Source: a bacterium (GTDB taxonomy: Bacteria > Eremiobacterota > Eremiobacteria > Baltobacterales > Baltobacteraceae). Taken from it: a DNA stretch of 18,332 nucleotides. This document shows, in pieces, positions 1 to 8,107 of this stretch. The notes beneath the pieces are model-generated. The model made no database searches. It was not told the origin of the DNA and worked only from the letters and a program-made list of their open reading frames with translations. Position 1 is the first letter of the stretch, and every line of letters begins with the position of its first letter. The DNA lies in NCBI GenBank assembly GCA_021781095.1, contig JAJXXM010000124.1:1-18332 (forward strand). Reading direction: 5' to 3'. Both the position numbers and the translations under genes were made by a program.

Positions 1-160
1 CGTTCTCATCGGCGGCCTCAAGCGCGTTCGCGAGCATGGCGGGGCGGTAACGCTCGTTTCGACCAATCCGCAAACGCGAAAAATATTCGACATCACCGGA
101 TTGATTAAAGTGTTCGATATCTACGAGAGCGTCGACGACGCCGTCAACGCATTGAAATGA
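1..160 (+). CDS. STAS-domain anti-sigma factor antagonist, C-terminal end (5' truncated by window)
   Basis: The reading frame is open from base 2 to the TGA at 158-160, giving the last 52 residues of a protein. The piece contains a helix with LKRVREHGGAVTLVS, followed by NPQTRKIFDITGL and a final acidic helix (ESVDDAVNAL). This is the usual C-terminal half of SpoIIAA/RsbV-type STAS proteins, whose phosphorylatable serine would lie upstream, outside the window. In the family the unphosphorylated form binds the anti-sigma kinase and frees the sigma factor. The stop overlaps the start of the RsbW-like gene (ATGA), and the sigma factor follows, so the order matches the classic antagonist, kinase, sigma operon. 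The N-terminus and the phosphosite cannot be assessed. Confidence 0.85.
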   Translation, partial: VLIGGLKRVREHGGAVTLVSTNPQTRKIFDITGLIKVFDIYESVDDAVNALK

Positions 161-594
161 TGCAAGCGCGCGCAGTTGGTGCCGAGATTCCCGAGATCGA
201 GGTTCGGATTCCCTCTCGCGCGGAATGGGTCGCACTCGCTCGCCTCGCGGTGGCGACCGTCGCCGCCCGCATGCATTTCAACGTCGACGAGATCGCCGAC
301 CTAAAACTCGCCGTCGCCGAAGCGTGCACCAACGCCATCCAACACGCGCGCGAGAGCGACGAAATCGTCATTACGTGTCGCATTTACCACGACGGCCTGC
401 AGATCACCGTGCGGGATTTCGGAATCGGAACCGAGGCCGAACGCATCCGTTCGCGCGATCTCGGCGAGCCGCGAGTCGGCGGTTTGGGCGTCTATCTCAT
501 CCGCGCGTTGATGGACGAGGTGGAGTACCGCGTCGAACGCGATAGCGGCACCGTCCTGACGATGTTTAAGCGGTTTGGCGATAGCAGCCGATAA
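157..594 (+). CDS. RsbW/SpoIIAB-type anti-sigma factor serine kinase
   Basis: A 145-residue protein of the size of RsbW-family GHKL kinases. The N box is LAVAEACTNAIQHA (about residues 51-64), the G1 box is DFGIG (about 87-91) and the G2 region is GGLGVYLIRALMDEVEY (about 108-124). Together they form the Bergerat ATP-binding fold. In this family the protein holds the sigma factor inactive and phosphorylates its STAS antagonist. The ATG at 157 overlaps the STAS stop by four bases and suggests translational coupling; a second ATG follows directly at 160. The sigma factor starts 18 bases after its stop. The identity of the domain is clear; which signal drives the switch is not visible here. Confidence 0.93.
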   Translation: MMQARAVGAEIPEIEVRIPSRAEWVALARLAVATVAARMHFNVDEIADLKLAVAEACTNAIQHARESDEIVITCRIYHDGLQITVRDFGIGTEAERIRSRDLGEPRVGGLGVYLIRALMDEVEYRVERDSGTVLTMFKRFGDSSR

Positions 595-612
595 ATTCGC
601 ATCGAGCGATCG

Positions 613-1389
613 ATGAGCGATGAAGAATCGGCGGAGGCGCTCCTCGAGCGTTTCCTGGCGTTAAAACGAGCCGGCGACGATGAAGAGATCGCGCGCGAAC
701 GCTCCGCGGTGCGGACGCAGCTCGTCGAACGGCACCTCGGGCTCGTTCGCTACCTCGCGAAACGCTTTACCGATCGCGGCGAGCCCTACGACGATCTCTT
801 GCAGATCGCGACGCTCGGGCTCATCAACGCGATCGATCGCTACCAACCCGATTTCGGCGCGCAATTCGCGACCTTCGCAACGCCGACGATCCTCGGCGAG
901 CTGAAACGCTATTTTCGCGACAAACGGTGGGCGGTCCACGTGCCGCGCCGTCTGAAAGACCTCGCGCTCTCGATCGGCGGGGCGACCGACCGGCTCACCG
1001 CCGACCTGGGGCGGACGCCGACTCCGGCGGAGATCGCGGCGCACCTGGGCGTGGAGGTCGAAGCGATTCTCGAGGCGATGGAGGCGGGAGGAGCGCTCTC
1101 GCCGCTCTCGCTCGACGCCGGTTTCGAGAGTGAGGAGGGCGCCCGGCGGCTCGCCCCGAGCATCGGGGTGCCCGATGGGGACCTGGAACTCGTTCCCGAG
1201 CGGGCGGAGATCGCCGGAGCGCTCGAGCGGCTCCCGGGGCGCGAGCGGGTCGTGCTGCGCCTCCGCTTCTTCGAGGGGCAGACCCAGCGCGAGGTCGGCG
1301 AACGGCTCGGCACCTCGCAGATGCAGATCTCGCGGATCGAGCAACGGGCGCTGGCTCGCCTGCGCACGCTGTTGGCACCACCGTCGTAG
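613..1389 (+). CDS. SigB/SigF-family alternative RNA polymerase sigma factor
   Basis: A 258-residue sigma-70 family protein of group 3 (SigB/SigF/SigG) size. Region 2 is clear: VERHLGLVRYLAKRF, then YDDLLQIATLGLINAIDRY and FATFATPTILGELKRYFRDK with the adjoining VHVPRRLKDL. Region 3 includes GRTPTPAEIAAHLGV. Region 4 ends in the helix-turn-helix QREVGERLGTSQMQISRIEQ. The upstream STAS and RsbW-like genes indicate control by partner switching. The 3' part of the gene, from about 1000, is richer in GGG/CCC and G- or C-ending codons than the first part and than the flanking genes. A plausible weak ribosome binding site (GAGCG) precedes the ATG. Its regulon is unknown; it need not be a general stress sigma. 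Confidence 0.95.
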   Translation: MSDEESAEALLERFLALKRAGDDEEIARERSAVRTQLVERHLGLVRYLAKRFTDRGEPYDDLLQIATLGLINAIDRYQPDFGAQFATFATPTILGELKRYFRDKRWAVHVPRRLKDLALSIGGATDRLTADLGRTPTPAEIAAHLGVEVEAILEAMEAGGALSPLSLDAGFESEEGARRLAPSIGVPDGDLELVPERAEIAGALERLPGRERVVLRLRFFEGQTQREVGERLGTSQMQISRIEQRALARLRTLLAPPS

Positions 1390-1426
1390 CGCGAGCGGCG
1401 GCTCTCTGCTACCATACGGGGTGCTT

Positions 1427-4051
1427 ATGCCGATGACGAGCCAAGAACTCCGCCAAGCGTGGATCGATTTCTTTGTTGCCCGAGAGCACAAACACGTTCC
1501 TTCGGCGAGTTTGATCCCCGACGAGATGTCCACGACGCTCTTTACGATTGCGGGAATGGAGCAATTCGTTCCGGCATTTCTCGGCGAACGTCCGGCCCCC
1601 GCGCCGCGCGTGGTGACCGTGCAGCGGTGCTTGCGCGTCGCCGGCGCGAAGAGCGATATCGAGAACGTCGGGCGCACCGGGCGGCACGGCACCTTTCTCG
1701 AAATGCTCGGGAACTTTAGTTTCGGCGATTACTACAAAGCGCAAGCGATCGCATGGGCGTGGGAGTTCGTCACGCGCGTCATGCATCTCGATCCGTCGCG
1801 ACTCTACGTGACGGTGCACACCGAGGACGACGAAGCGGCGCGCATCTGGGAGCGCGAGATCGGTCTCGACCCCGCGCGCATCTCGCGCTTCGACGACGAT
1901 AATTTCTGGACGATGGGGCCGACCGGCCCGTGCGGCCCGTCGACCGAGATTTTTTACGATATCGGTAAAGCGTATGCGAGCGGCCCCGAGGATACCGGGC
2001 CGAACCTCGGCAATCGGTTCGTGGAAATTTGGAACGTCGTCTTCCAGCAGTTCAATCGCGCCGCCGACGGCACGCTCTCGGAGTTGCCGCGCAAATCGAT
2101 CGATACCGGTGCGGGGCTCGAGCGAATGCTCGCAGTCGTCAACGGCAAGGCCTCGATGTACGAGACCGATCTCTTTCTCGATCTCGTCGCCGCACAACCG
2201 CAGCCGCAATCGGGATCGCTCCCGCCCGCCGAGCAGCGCGTTCGACAGAACATCATCGCCGATCACGCGCGCGCGGTCACCTTCCTCATCAACGACGGTA
2301 TCTATCCTTCGAATAGCGACCGCGGGTACGTGTTGCGGTTTTTGATCCGTCGCGCGATCCGCCAAGGGCGACTCTTGGGCTATCCCGACGGGTTTCTCGC
2401 GGCGCTCGTTCCCGCCGTCGTCGAATCGCTCGCGAGCGGCTACCCCGAACTCCGCGAGAACACGGCACGGATCGTCGGCGCGCTCGAGCGCGAAGAGCGC
2501 GCATTCAATCGGACGCTCGAGCGCGGGCTCGCCGTTCTCGACCGTATGATCGAGGAAGCGAACGAGAATTGCACGCGCCTCATCTCGGGCGAAGACGCAT
2601 TCACGCTGCACGACACGCATGGCTTTCCAATCGAACTCAGCCGAGAGATCGCCGCCGAGCGCGGCGTCGCCATCGATACCGCCGCTTTCGAGAGCGAGAT
2701 GAAGGCGCAGCGCGAACGCGCGCGCAACGACGCCGCCGCCAAGCGCGCGGTCGTCACGCTCGCGGAATTACCGGCCGTCAAAACGATCTTCACCGGATAC
2801 GACGGGCTCGAAGGCTCCGGAAGCATCGTCGCCATGCTCGATGCCGACCAAAAACCGACGCAAGAGCTCGGTGGCGGAGCGCGCGGCCGAATCGTTCTCG
2901 ATTCCACTTCGTTCTACGCCGAACGCGGCGGGCAGATCGGCGATCGCGGCGTGTTGCTCGGCCCCGATGCCGCCTTCGAAGTCGAAGACACGCAATATCT
3001 GGGCGAGGCGGTCGTCCATATCGGTATCGTGCGTAGCGGCACGTTTCGCGTCGGCGAGCGCGTGACGACGGCGGTGCACGATTGGTGGCGTCGCGAGATT
3101 CGCCGCCATCATACCTCGGCGCATCTCTTACAACGCGCGCTGCGCGAAGTTCTCGGCGACGACGTCGCCCAGGCGGGCTCCTGGGTCGGCATCGATCGCA
3201 TGCGCTTCGATTTTCGTTGGGCCGCAGGCGCGCTCTCTCCCGAACAGCGCCGCGAGGTCGCCCACCGCGTCAATCGGATGATTCGCGACGACTCGCCATT
3301 GCAGACTCGCGAACTTCCGCTCGACGAGGCGAAGCAGACCGGCGCGCTCTGGATGTTCGGGGAGAAATACGGCGAGCGCGTGCGCGTCGTGCAGGCCGGC
3401 CCGTCGGTCGAATTTTGCGGCGGAACGCACGCACATTCCACCGGAGAGCTCGGTCTCTTCGTGTTGCTCAACGAATCCTCGATCGGTAGCGGCGTGCGCC
3501 GTATCGAGAGCTGCGTCTCCGACGCCGCCGAGCAATTCGTGACCAAGCAACAGGAACTCGTCGGGTCGATCGCCGGCGCGTTGGCGACCAATCCCGAGGA
3601 ACTCGGCGAGCGCGTGACGCGCTTGCAGCGGGAGGTACGCGATCTTCAGGGCTCGCTCGCGCAGATCAAGGCGCGGCTCGCCGGTGCCGATGCGGCGCGC
3701 TATTGCGAAGCCGCTGAGGGCCAAGGCGCGCGACGTTTCGTCGGCGCGATCGTACCGGAGGCCGACGCCGAAGCGTTGCGTCATTTGAGCGCGGCGATTC
3801 GCTCGCGGATGCCGCATGGCACCATCGCCTTGATCGGCACCGATGGTGAGAGCGCGAGCATTTTGGTGAGCGCCGACGAAGAGGCGGTCGCCGCCGGCAT
3901 TCATAGCGGAAACCTCGTCAAGCTCGCGGCGCCCGCGCTCGGCGGGAAGGGCGGCGGGCAGGCCGCCCACGCACAGGGCGGCGGCAAAAACGTTGCGGGT
4001 GCGCCGACGGCGCTCGCCGCGATGCGAGCCGCCGTGCTCGCAGCGACGTGA
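1427..4051 (+). CDS. alaS: Alanine--tRNA ligase
   Basis: Full-length class II alanyl-tRNA synthetase (about 874 residues), which charges tRNA-Ala in the cytoplasm. The N-terminal catalytic domain shows NVGRTGRHGTFLEMLGNFSFGDYYK-like motif 2 sequence, TGPCGPSTEIFYD and IDTGAGLERML. The editing domain has the zinc motifs HHTSAHLL (H562, H566) and CGGTH (C664, H668). The C-terminal domain ends with GGKGGGQAAHAQGG, as in typical AlaRS. The frame is open from 1130, but homology begins at MTSQELRQAWIDFF, so the extension inside the sigma gene is rejected. Possible starts are GTG 1421, ATG 1427 and ATG 1433; I chose 1427 because a GGGG run lies five bases before it. A TACCAT box at 1410-1415 could be a -10 element. 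The stop overlaps the next gene. Confidence 0.97.
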   Translation: MPMTSQELRQAWIDFFVAREHKHVPSASLIPDEMSTTLFTIAGMEQFVPAFLGERPAPAPRVVTVQRCLRVAGAKSDIENVGRTGRHGTFLEMLGNFSFGDYYKAQAIAWAWEFVTRVMHLDPSRLYVTVHTEDDEAARIWEREIGLDPARISRFDDDNFWTMGPTGPCGPSTEIFYDIGKAYASGPEDTGPNLGNRFVEIWNVVFQQFNRAADGTLSELPRKSIDTGAGLERMLAVVNGKASMYETDLFLDLVAAQPQPQSGSLPPAEQRVRQNIIADHARAVTFLINDGIYPSNSDRGYVLRFLIRRAIRQGRLLGYPDGFLAALVPAVVESLASGYPELRENTARIVGALEREERAFNRTLERGLAVLDRMIEEANENCTRLISGEDAFTLHDTHGFPIELSREIAAERGVAIDTAAFESEMKAQRERARNDAAAKRAVVTLAELPAVKTIFTGYDGLEGSGSIVAMLDADQKPTQELGGGARGRIVLDSTSFYAERGGQIGDRGVLLGPDAAFEVEDTQYLGEAVVHIGIVRSGTFRVGERVTTAVHDWWRREIRRHHTSAHLLQRALREVLGDDVAQAGSWVGIDRMRFDFRWAAGALSPEQRREVAHRVNRMIRDDSPLQTRELPLDEAKQTGALWMFGEKYGERVRVVQAGPSVEFCGGTHAHSTGELGLFVLLNESSIGSGVRRIESCVSDAAEQFVTKQQELVGSIAGALATNPEELGERVTRLQREVRDLQGSLAQIKARLAGADAARYCEAAEGQGARRFVGAIVPEADAEALRHLSAAIRSRMPHGTIALIGTDGESASILVSADEEAVAAGIHSGNLVKLAAPALGGKGGGQAAHAQGGGKNVAGAPTALAAMRAAVLAAT

Positions 4052-4752
4052 TCGGTCGCCGCGCGAGCATCGCGCTCGCCTGCGCCGGCGTTCTGCTGCT
4101 CGCGCTCGCGGCAGCGCCGAAGCGCCAGGATTCGCAGGTGGTGCTGGACGAGTACGTGCGCGCGATGGGTTCGCTCGCGCTACCGACTGCGTCGATCTGC
4201 AATTATTCGATCTCGCAAGCCGGCCCGGTGCAGATCGAACAACAGCATCTCCTCTATCGCCAAGGCGATCTCGTGCGCGACAGCCTGCTCTCCTCGCAGG
4301 GCATTCCCGTCCGCGCGAAATCGATCGTCATCGCGCGTCGCGCCGATCGCTATACGATCGATCGCCTCGCGCCGACGTTGCACGATTACGAAGTGCTCTT
4401 TCTCTCGGCGCGAAAAGTCGGCGCGAATTTTGAATATCGCTATCAGGCGACCGCGCTCGCACCGAGCGCGCGCTTTTCGATCACCGGTTTCACCATTACG
4501 AGCGGGCGTTTTCTCCCGAGCGCGATCGCTTTCACCTCGTCGGCGGACGGCGTTCGCGGGCACGGCGCCGTGCTCTATCACGGCGTCGGGCGCTATTGGG
4601 TTCCCTACGAAGCGTACGTGACCGCGAACGTGCGCGGAAAGCCGGCGAACGAACGGATCGTGTGGAGCAATTGCCGCTTCCCGCGCTCGCTCCCCGAAAC
4701 GACCTTCCGCGTGCCGCAGCCGCTACCGAGTGCAACGCTCCCTCCCATCTAA
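4048..4752 (+). CDS. Predicted exported protein of unknown function
   Basis: A 234-residue protein starting with GTG at 4048, overlapping the alaS stop by four bases (GTGA). The N-terminus looks like a signal peptide: arginines, then ACAGVLLLALAAAP, with probable cleavage after the alanines near residue 23. The mature part is rich in beta-strand-like segments (HLLYRQGDLVRDSLL, RYTIDRLAPTLHDYEVLFL, GHGAVLYHGVGRYWVPYEAYV), giving the impression of a periplasmic beta-rich domain. There is one pair of cysteines, in SICNY near the start and SNCRF near the end, that might form a disulfide. I do not recognise a family. The gene continues the alaS transcription unit and overlaps the following membrane protein gene by 23 bases, so the two may act together at the cell envelope. 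That link is inferred from position only. Confidence 0.8.
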   Translation: MIGRRASIALACAGVLLLALAAAPKRQDSQVVLDEYVRAMGSLALPTASICNYSISQAGPVQIEQQHLLYRQGDLVRDSLLSSQGIPVRAKSIVIARRADRYTIDRLAPTLHDYEVLFLSARKVGANFEYRYQATALAPSARFSITGFTITSGRFLPSAIAFTSSADGVRGHGAVLYHGVGRYWVPYEAYVTANVRGKPANERIVWSNCRFPRSLPETTFRVPQPLPSATLPPI

Positions 4753-5926
4753 GCGCTTCGCGGTTCCGCCGAGCCTCCTCGCGGGATTCGCAGCGTTTTT
4801 CGTTGCGTGGATCGTTTCGCACGGGCGATCGACGCCGTACAACAACTACGTCTTGCTCGCCGACGCATTTTTGCACGGGCGGCTCGCGATCGATTGGCCC
4901 GGTGCCTATATCGACGCACTCGCCTATCACGGGGCGCATTATGTAATCGAGGCGCCGCTTCCGGCGATCTTGCTTCTGCCCTTCGTCGCGATCTTCGGAA
5001 CCGCGGCCAACCAAACGTTGCTCGCCTGCGCGCTCTGCGGGCTCGCGATCGGTGCGCTCTGGCGGATCGGCGAATGCTACGGCCTCGACGCGCGAGCGAA
5101 TGCGTGGGTCGCGCTCTTTACGTTTGCGGGTACCGACCTGTTGTGGGCGTCGATGCTCGGTGATGTATGGTTCATCGCCAACGTGAGTGCCTTCGCGTTC
5201 GCGCTGCTGCTCTGGCTCGAACTTCGCACCGCGAAGCGCGGATGGCTGGCCGCACTCTATCTCGCCGCTGCAGTCGAGTCACGCTTCAGCCTCGTCGTTA
5301 TCGCGCCGCTCGTTCTCGCGATGTTGCTCGCGCCCGACGAGGCGGTGCCGCGCCTCCATCCGGCGTGGCGCTCGCGCCTGTTCGGATTTCTCGCCGTCGC
5401 GGTTCCGGTTATCGCACTCTGGATCGCCTATAATCTCGGCCGCTGGGGAACGTGGGACGATATCGGCTACTCGATGTGGTTCCATCAGGATCCCGCCGGA
5501 AGCCCGTATGGATCGCCGTTTGCGTTGCGCTATCTTCCCTATCAATTGCAATCGTTTTTCTTGCAAATGCCGACCGTGCTCTCCGGCTTTCCCTACCTGC
5601 GCCCCGAGATGACCGGCGTCGCGCTGACGTGGACCTCGCCGGCATTAGTGCTCGTCGCATGGGCGCGCAAGCCGTTGCGCGATACGATCGTGCTTTGGCT
5701 GATGCTTCTCGCGACGTGGCTGCCGAATCTCGTGTACTACGTCAACGGGTTCGCGCAATTCGGCATGCGTCACGCGCTCGATTTCGAACCCTTCGCGGCG
5801 GTCCTTTTGCTGCTCGCATTCCGTCGCGGAGTGCCGCGCTGGGGTTACCCGTTGATGCTCTACTCGGTGCTCGTCGGGCTCTGGGGCTGCTGGTACTGGA
5901 ACGCGTTCATTCGCCCGGGAAATTAG
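4730..5926 (+). CDS. Multi-pass membrane protein, GT-C glycosyltransferase-like
   Basis: A 398-residue protein starting with GTG at 4730, overlapping the exported-protein gene. It carries about ten hydrophobic segments, the first at FAVPPSLLAGFAAFFVAWIV. After the first helix comes a polar loop with YNNYVLLADAFLHGRLAID, which resembles the first external loop of lipid-phosphate-sugar dependent (GT-C/PMT-like) mannosyltransferases; the loop DWPGAYIDALAYHG follows. The middle has the extracytoplasmic stretch GYSMWFHQDPAGSPYGSPF. Such enzymes use polyprenyl-phosphate sugars to glycosylate proteins or lipids at the outer face of the membrane. The assignment rests on topology and loop style, not on a proven catalytic motif. 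Its 3' end overlaps the convergent DUF255 gene by 20 bases, leaving no space for a terminator. Confidence 0.75.
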   Translation: MQRSLPSKRFAVPPSLLAGFAAFFVAWIVSHGRSTPYNNYVLLADAFLHGRLAIDWPGAYIDALAYHGAHYVIEAPLPAILLLPFVAIFGTAANQTLLACALCGLAIGALWRIGECYGLDARANAWVALFTFAGTDLLWASMLGDVWFIANVSAFAFALLLWLELRTAKRGWLAALYLAAAVESRFSLVVIAPLVLAMLLAPDEAVPRLHPAWRSRLFGFLAVAVPVIALWIAYNLGRWGTWDDIGYSMWFHQDPAGSPYGSPFALRYLPYQLQSFFLQMPTVLSGFPYLRPEMTGVALTWTSPALVLVAWARKPLRDTIVLWLMLLATWLPNLVYYVNGFAQFGMRHALDFEPFAAVLLLLAFRRGVPRWGYPLMLYSVLVGLWGCWYWNAFIRPGN

Positions 5927-7670
5927 GCGGCGCGGAGGCGCGCGCCGCGCTCTCGCGCAGGGCGCGGTATGCCGCGGGGAGCGCGCGTTCCTCGAGAATC
6001 GGTTCGCCGCAGAGCGTACCGATGCAGAGCACGGCATTGGGAGCGGCAACGTCGGTCGAAAGATCGGCGTAGACGCCGAGTTCCGGAGCACCTAAGCGGA
6101 GTGCCGCGCGGCGCCACTCGCGCGTCGCGGCGAGCGGGCCGCGTATGGCGAGCCGCGCTCGCATGCGCGTTGCGAGGGCGGCGGCGCGCGCATAGCTTGC
6201 GGCAAAGAGCCCGGCATTTCGATAGGTCGTGGCGAAGGTGGCGAGGATAGAACGCGCGCGCTCGGCGTCGGCCGGGCGTTCGGCGATCTCGGCGATTCGC
6301 AGCAACGATCGCGCGAGCGAGGAATTCTCCGCGAGCGGACGGTCGCGCAACGCGAGCCGTCCGAGATCCTCGCGTCCCGCGATGCGGTCCGCAGCGGCTC
6401 CTCCGTCGGGAGCGAAGGCGGCGAGCGTCGCTCGAGCGAGCCGATCCGCGCGCTCGAAAAAGCGCGGCTCTCCCAGCGCTTCGTACGCGTCGAGCGACGC
6501 GGCGATCGTCGCACACTGGTCGGCGAGGATGCCGCGCACGCGCGGCGCCTCTCCGGCGCGCCAGACGCGGAGCATGAGGCCGTCGGTATCGAGCATCCGT
6601 TCTTCGAGCGTGTCGAGCACGCGCGCGGCGATGCCCGCGAGTTGGTCGTCCTCCTCGAGTAGCGAGACCTGGGCGAAGGCACCGGCGAGCGCCGCGCTCC
6701 ATGCCGTGTACGAGGTGGGATCGACGAACGGCGGTTCGCGCAGCGCGCGCTCCGCCGCGCCGAGGGCGAAATACGATTCGTCGGCATCCTGGCTACCGAG
6801 AAAGATGCCGCGCGTCTCGTCGAAGAGCGTCGCACGAACGTACGCAACGCTCTGTTGCAGCGCGGAATGAAGCGCGGCGTCCTGTTCGTACGCGAGGAGG
6901 CGCGCGAGAATGCGGAGCAGCGAGCCGTGATCTTCGGCCATCTTCTCGAAGTGAGGAACCGACCAATCCGCGGTCGTCGAATAGCGAAAGAAGCCGCCTT
7001 CAATGCGGTCGTAGGTGCCGCCGCCCGCCATCGCACGCAGGGTACGCGCGAGCATCGCGAGCGATTCGTGCCGCCCCGCAAGGCCGTCGTCGAGCAGAAA
7101 CTCCAGCAGATCGCACTGCGGGAATTTCGGTGCGTCGCCGAAGCCGCCGTTGCGTGCGTCGTAACTCGAACGCGCCCGTTCGAAAACGAAGTTTGCAACC
7201 TCGGTGTCGATCGTCGCCGGCGGCGGCGTTCCATCGTCCTCGCCGCCGCGCTCCATCATCGCACTTTCGACGCGATCGCGATGCTCCGCATAATAGTGAG
7301 CGATGCGCTCGAGCGCCTGACGCATCGCGGGCGGCGGCAGATAGGTCGCTCCGGTGAGAATCGTTCCGTCGGGAGCGAGGAACGCCGTCGTCGGCCAACC
7401 GCCCATGTTGTAGCGTGCGTTGATATCGGGGCGCTCGTCGTTATCGACGCGAATCGGCACGAAGTCGCGCGCGATCGCCGCAATGACATCGGGATCGGAG
7501 TAACTCGTCTCGTCCATAACGTGGCACCAGTGGCACCACACCGCGGAGAGCGAGAGCAAGATCGGGCGATCGCTGGAACGAGCGAGGGCGAACGCCTCGG
7601 GCCCCCACGGGTGCCAGGGAATCTCTGCGGCGCGATTCGGGCGCGGCGAGAAGCGAAACGTATCAGACAT
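5907..7670 (-). CDS. DUF255 thioredoxin-fold protein, YyaL/SPATA20 family
   Basis: A 587-residue protein. The N-terminal thioredoxin-like domain (about residues 16-130) has the family signature WCHWCHVMDETSY with the CxxC pair C46/C49, then FVPIRVDNDERPDI and the cis-proline region GGWPTTAFL. The rest is an alpha-helical region like the (alpha/alpha)6 barrel of the family: FGDAPKFPQ, GGTYDRIEGGFFRYSTTADWSVPHFEKM and GSQDADESYFALG are all strongly conserved family stretches. The length is somewhat below the usual 600-700 residues. The biochemical function of this family is not established; redox or sugar-epimerase-like activity has been suggested from fold. It overlaps the upstream small membrane protein by eight bases and is probably co-transcribed with it. 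Confidence 0.93.
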   Translation of the reverse strand: MSDTFRFSPRPNRAAEIPWHPWGPEAFALARSSDRPILLSLSAVWCHWCHVMDETSYSDPDVIAAIARDFVPIRVDNDERPDINARYNMGGWPTTAFLAPDGTILTGATYLPPPAMRQALERIAHYYAEHRDRVESAMMERGGEDDGTPPPATIDTEVANFVFERARSSYDARNGGFGDAPKFPQCDLLEFLLDDGLAGRHESLAMLARTLRAMAGGGTYDRIEGGFFRYSTTADWSVPHFEKMAEDHGSLLRILARLLAYEQDAALHSALQQSVAYVRATLFDETRGIFLGSQDADESYFALGAAERALREPPFVDPTSYTAWSAALAGAFAQVSLLEEDDQLAGIAARVLDTLEERMLDTDGLMLRVWRAGEAPRVRGILADQCATIAASLDAYEALGEPRFFERADRLARATLAAFAPDGGAAADRIAGREDLGRLALRDRPLAENSSLARSLLRIAEIAERPADAERARSILATFATTYRNAGLFAASYARAAALATRMRARLAIRGPLAATREWRRAALRLGAPELGVYADLSTDVAAPNAVLCIGTLCGEPILEERALPAAYRALRESAARASAPPNFPGE

Positions 7671-7941
7671 CGGAGAAGCCTCGCAAAAATGACGTACCGT
7701 AGAAGACGATAACCAGCGTCAGCAGCGCAACGAGCGGGACGGTCGGCAGATGGAAGTAGCGCGCCGCACCGATCGACAACGCGAAGAGCAGGCCGAGCGC
7801 GGCGTAACGGCGATGCGTGCGCGCGGTCATCGCGTAGACCTCCTCGGCGTAGGGATGTCCTCCGTTGCGTCGCGATGCCGCGAACGCGGCGACGGCGAGA
7901 GCGAGGGCGGCGAGGATCGCGATACTATCGATGGGAGGCAC
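7663..7941 (-). CDS. Small two-helix membrane protein, unknown function
   Basis: A 92-residue protein starting with GTG at 7939-7941. It has an N-terminal hydrophobic segment (SIAILAALALAVAAFAA), a polar loop with GGHPYAEEVYAMTARTHRRY, a second hydrophobic segment (ALGLLFALSIGAA) and a third (TVPLVALLTLVIVFYG). Two or three membrane passes are therefore likely. I do not recognise the family. No clear Shine-Dalgarno sequence precedes the GTG. Its stop lies eight bases inside the start of the DUF255 gene, which suggests coupling, and the pairing with a thioredoxin-fold protein may be functional. The upstream neighbour on the other strand is the 44-residue membrane protein, with only 31 bases between the two starts. 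Confidence 0.72.
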   Translation of the reverse strand: MPPIDSIAILAALALAVAAFAASRRNGGHPYAEEVYAMTARTHRRYAALGLLFALSIGAARYFHLPTVPLVALLTLVIVFYGTSFLRGFSDV

Positions 7942-7972
7942 GATGCGTCGCCGTGCCTAACGCAGAGCCGTT

Positions 7973-8107
7973 GTGGCTGAATCGAACGAAGATGAGAAAC
8001 GCGAACTGCGACGTCGCGCGCGGATCGCGAGCGTCCTCGGTCTCGTCGCCATCGTCGTCGCCTGCATCGCTCTCGCGGCCCTCATCACGATTCTGCGGGC
8101 GCGTTAA
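7973..8107 (+). CDS. Putative 44-residue single-helix membrane protein
   Basis: A short frame from GTG 7973 to TAA 8105-8107. The N-terminal half is charged (ESNEDEKRELRRRARIA) and is followed by one hydrophobic helix (VLGLVAIVVACIALAALITIL) and a short RAR tail. This layout, acidic-basic stalk then a helix of membrane length, is typical of genuine membrane microproteins and unlikely for a chance frame. An in-frame TAA lies just upstream at 7958, so the start must be the GTG. No ribosome binding site is clear. The 3' end overlaps the convergent MFS gene by 23 bases. Its function is unknown. Confidence 0.5.
   Translation: MAESNEDEKRELRRRARIASVLGLVAIVVACIALAALITILRAR

Noticed and set aside
1130..1426. 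In-frame extension of alaS upstream of 1421
   Set aside because: It lies entirely within the sigma factor coding sequence and its spacer in another frame, and AlaRS homology starts at MTSQELRQ.
661..1692. 343-residue open frame on the minus strand across sigma factor and alaS
   Set aside because: Arginine/proline-rich shadow of two well-supported + strand genes; no domain recognisable.
6092..7234. 380-residue minus-strand frame inside the DUF255 gene
   Set aside because: Shadow frame, rich in Ser/Arg, no domain; the DUF255 frame has strong family motifs.
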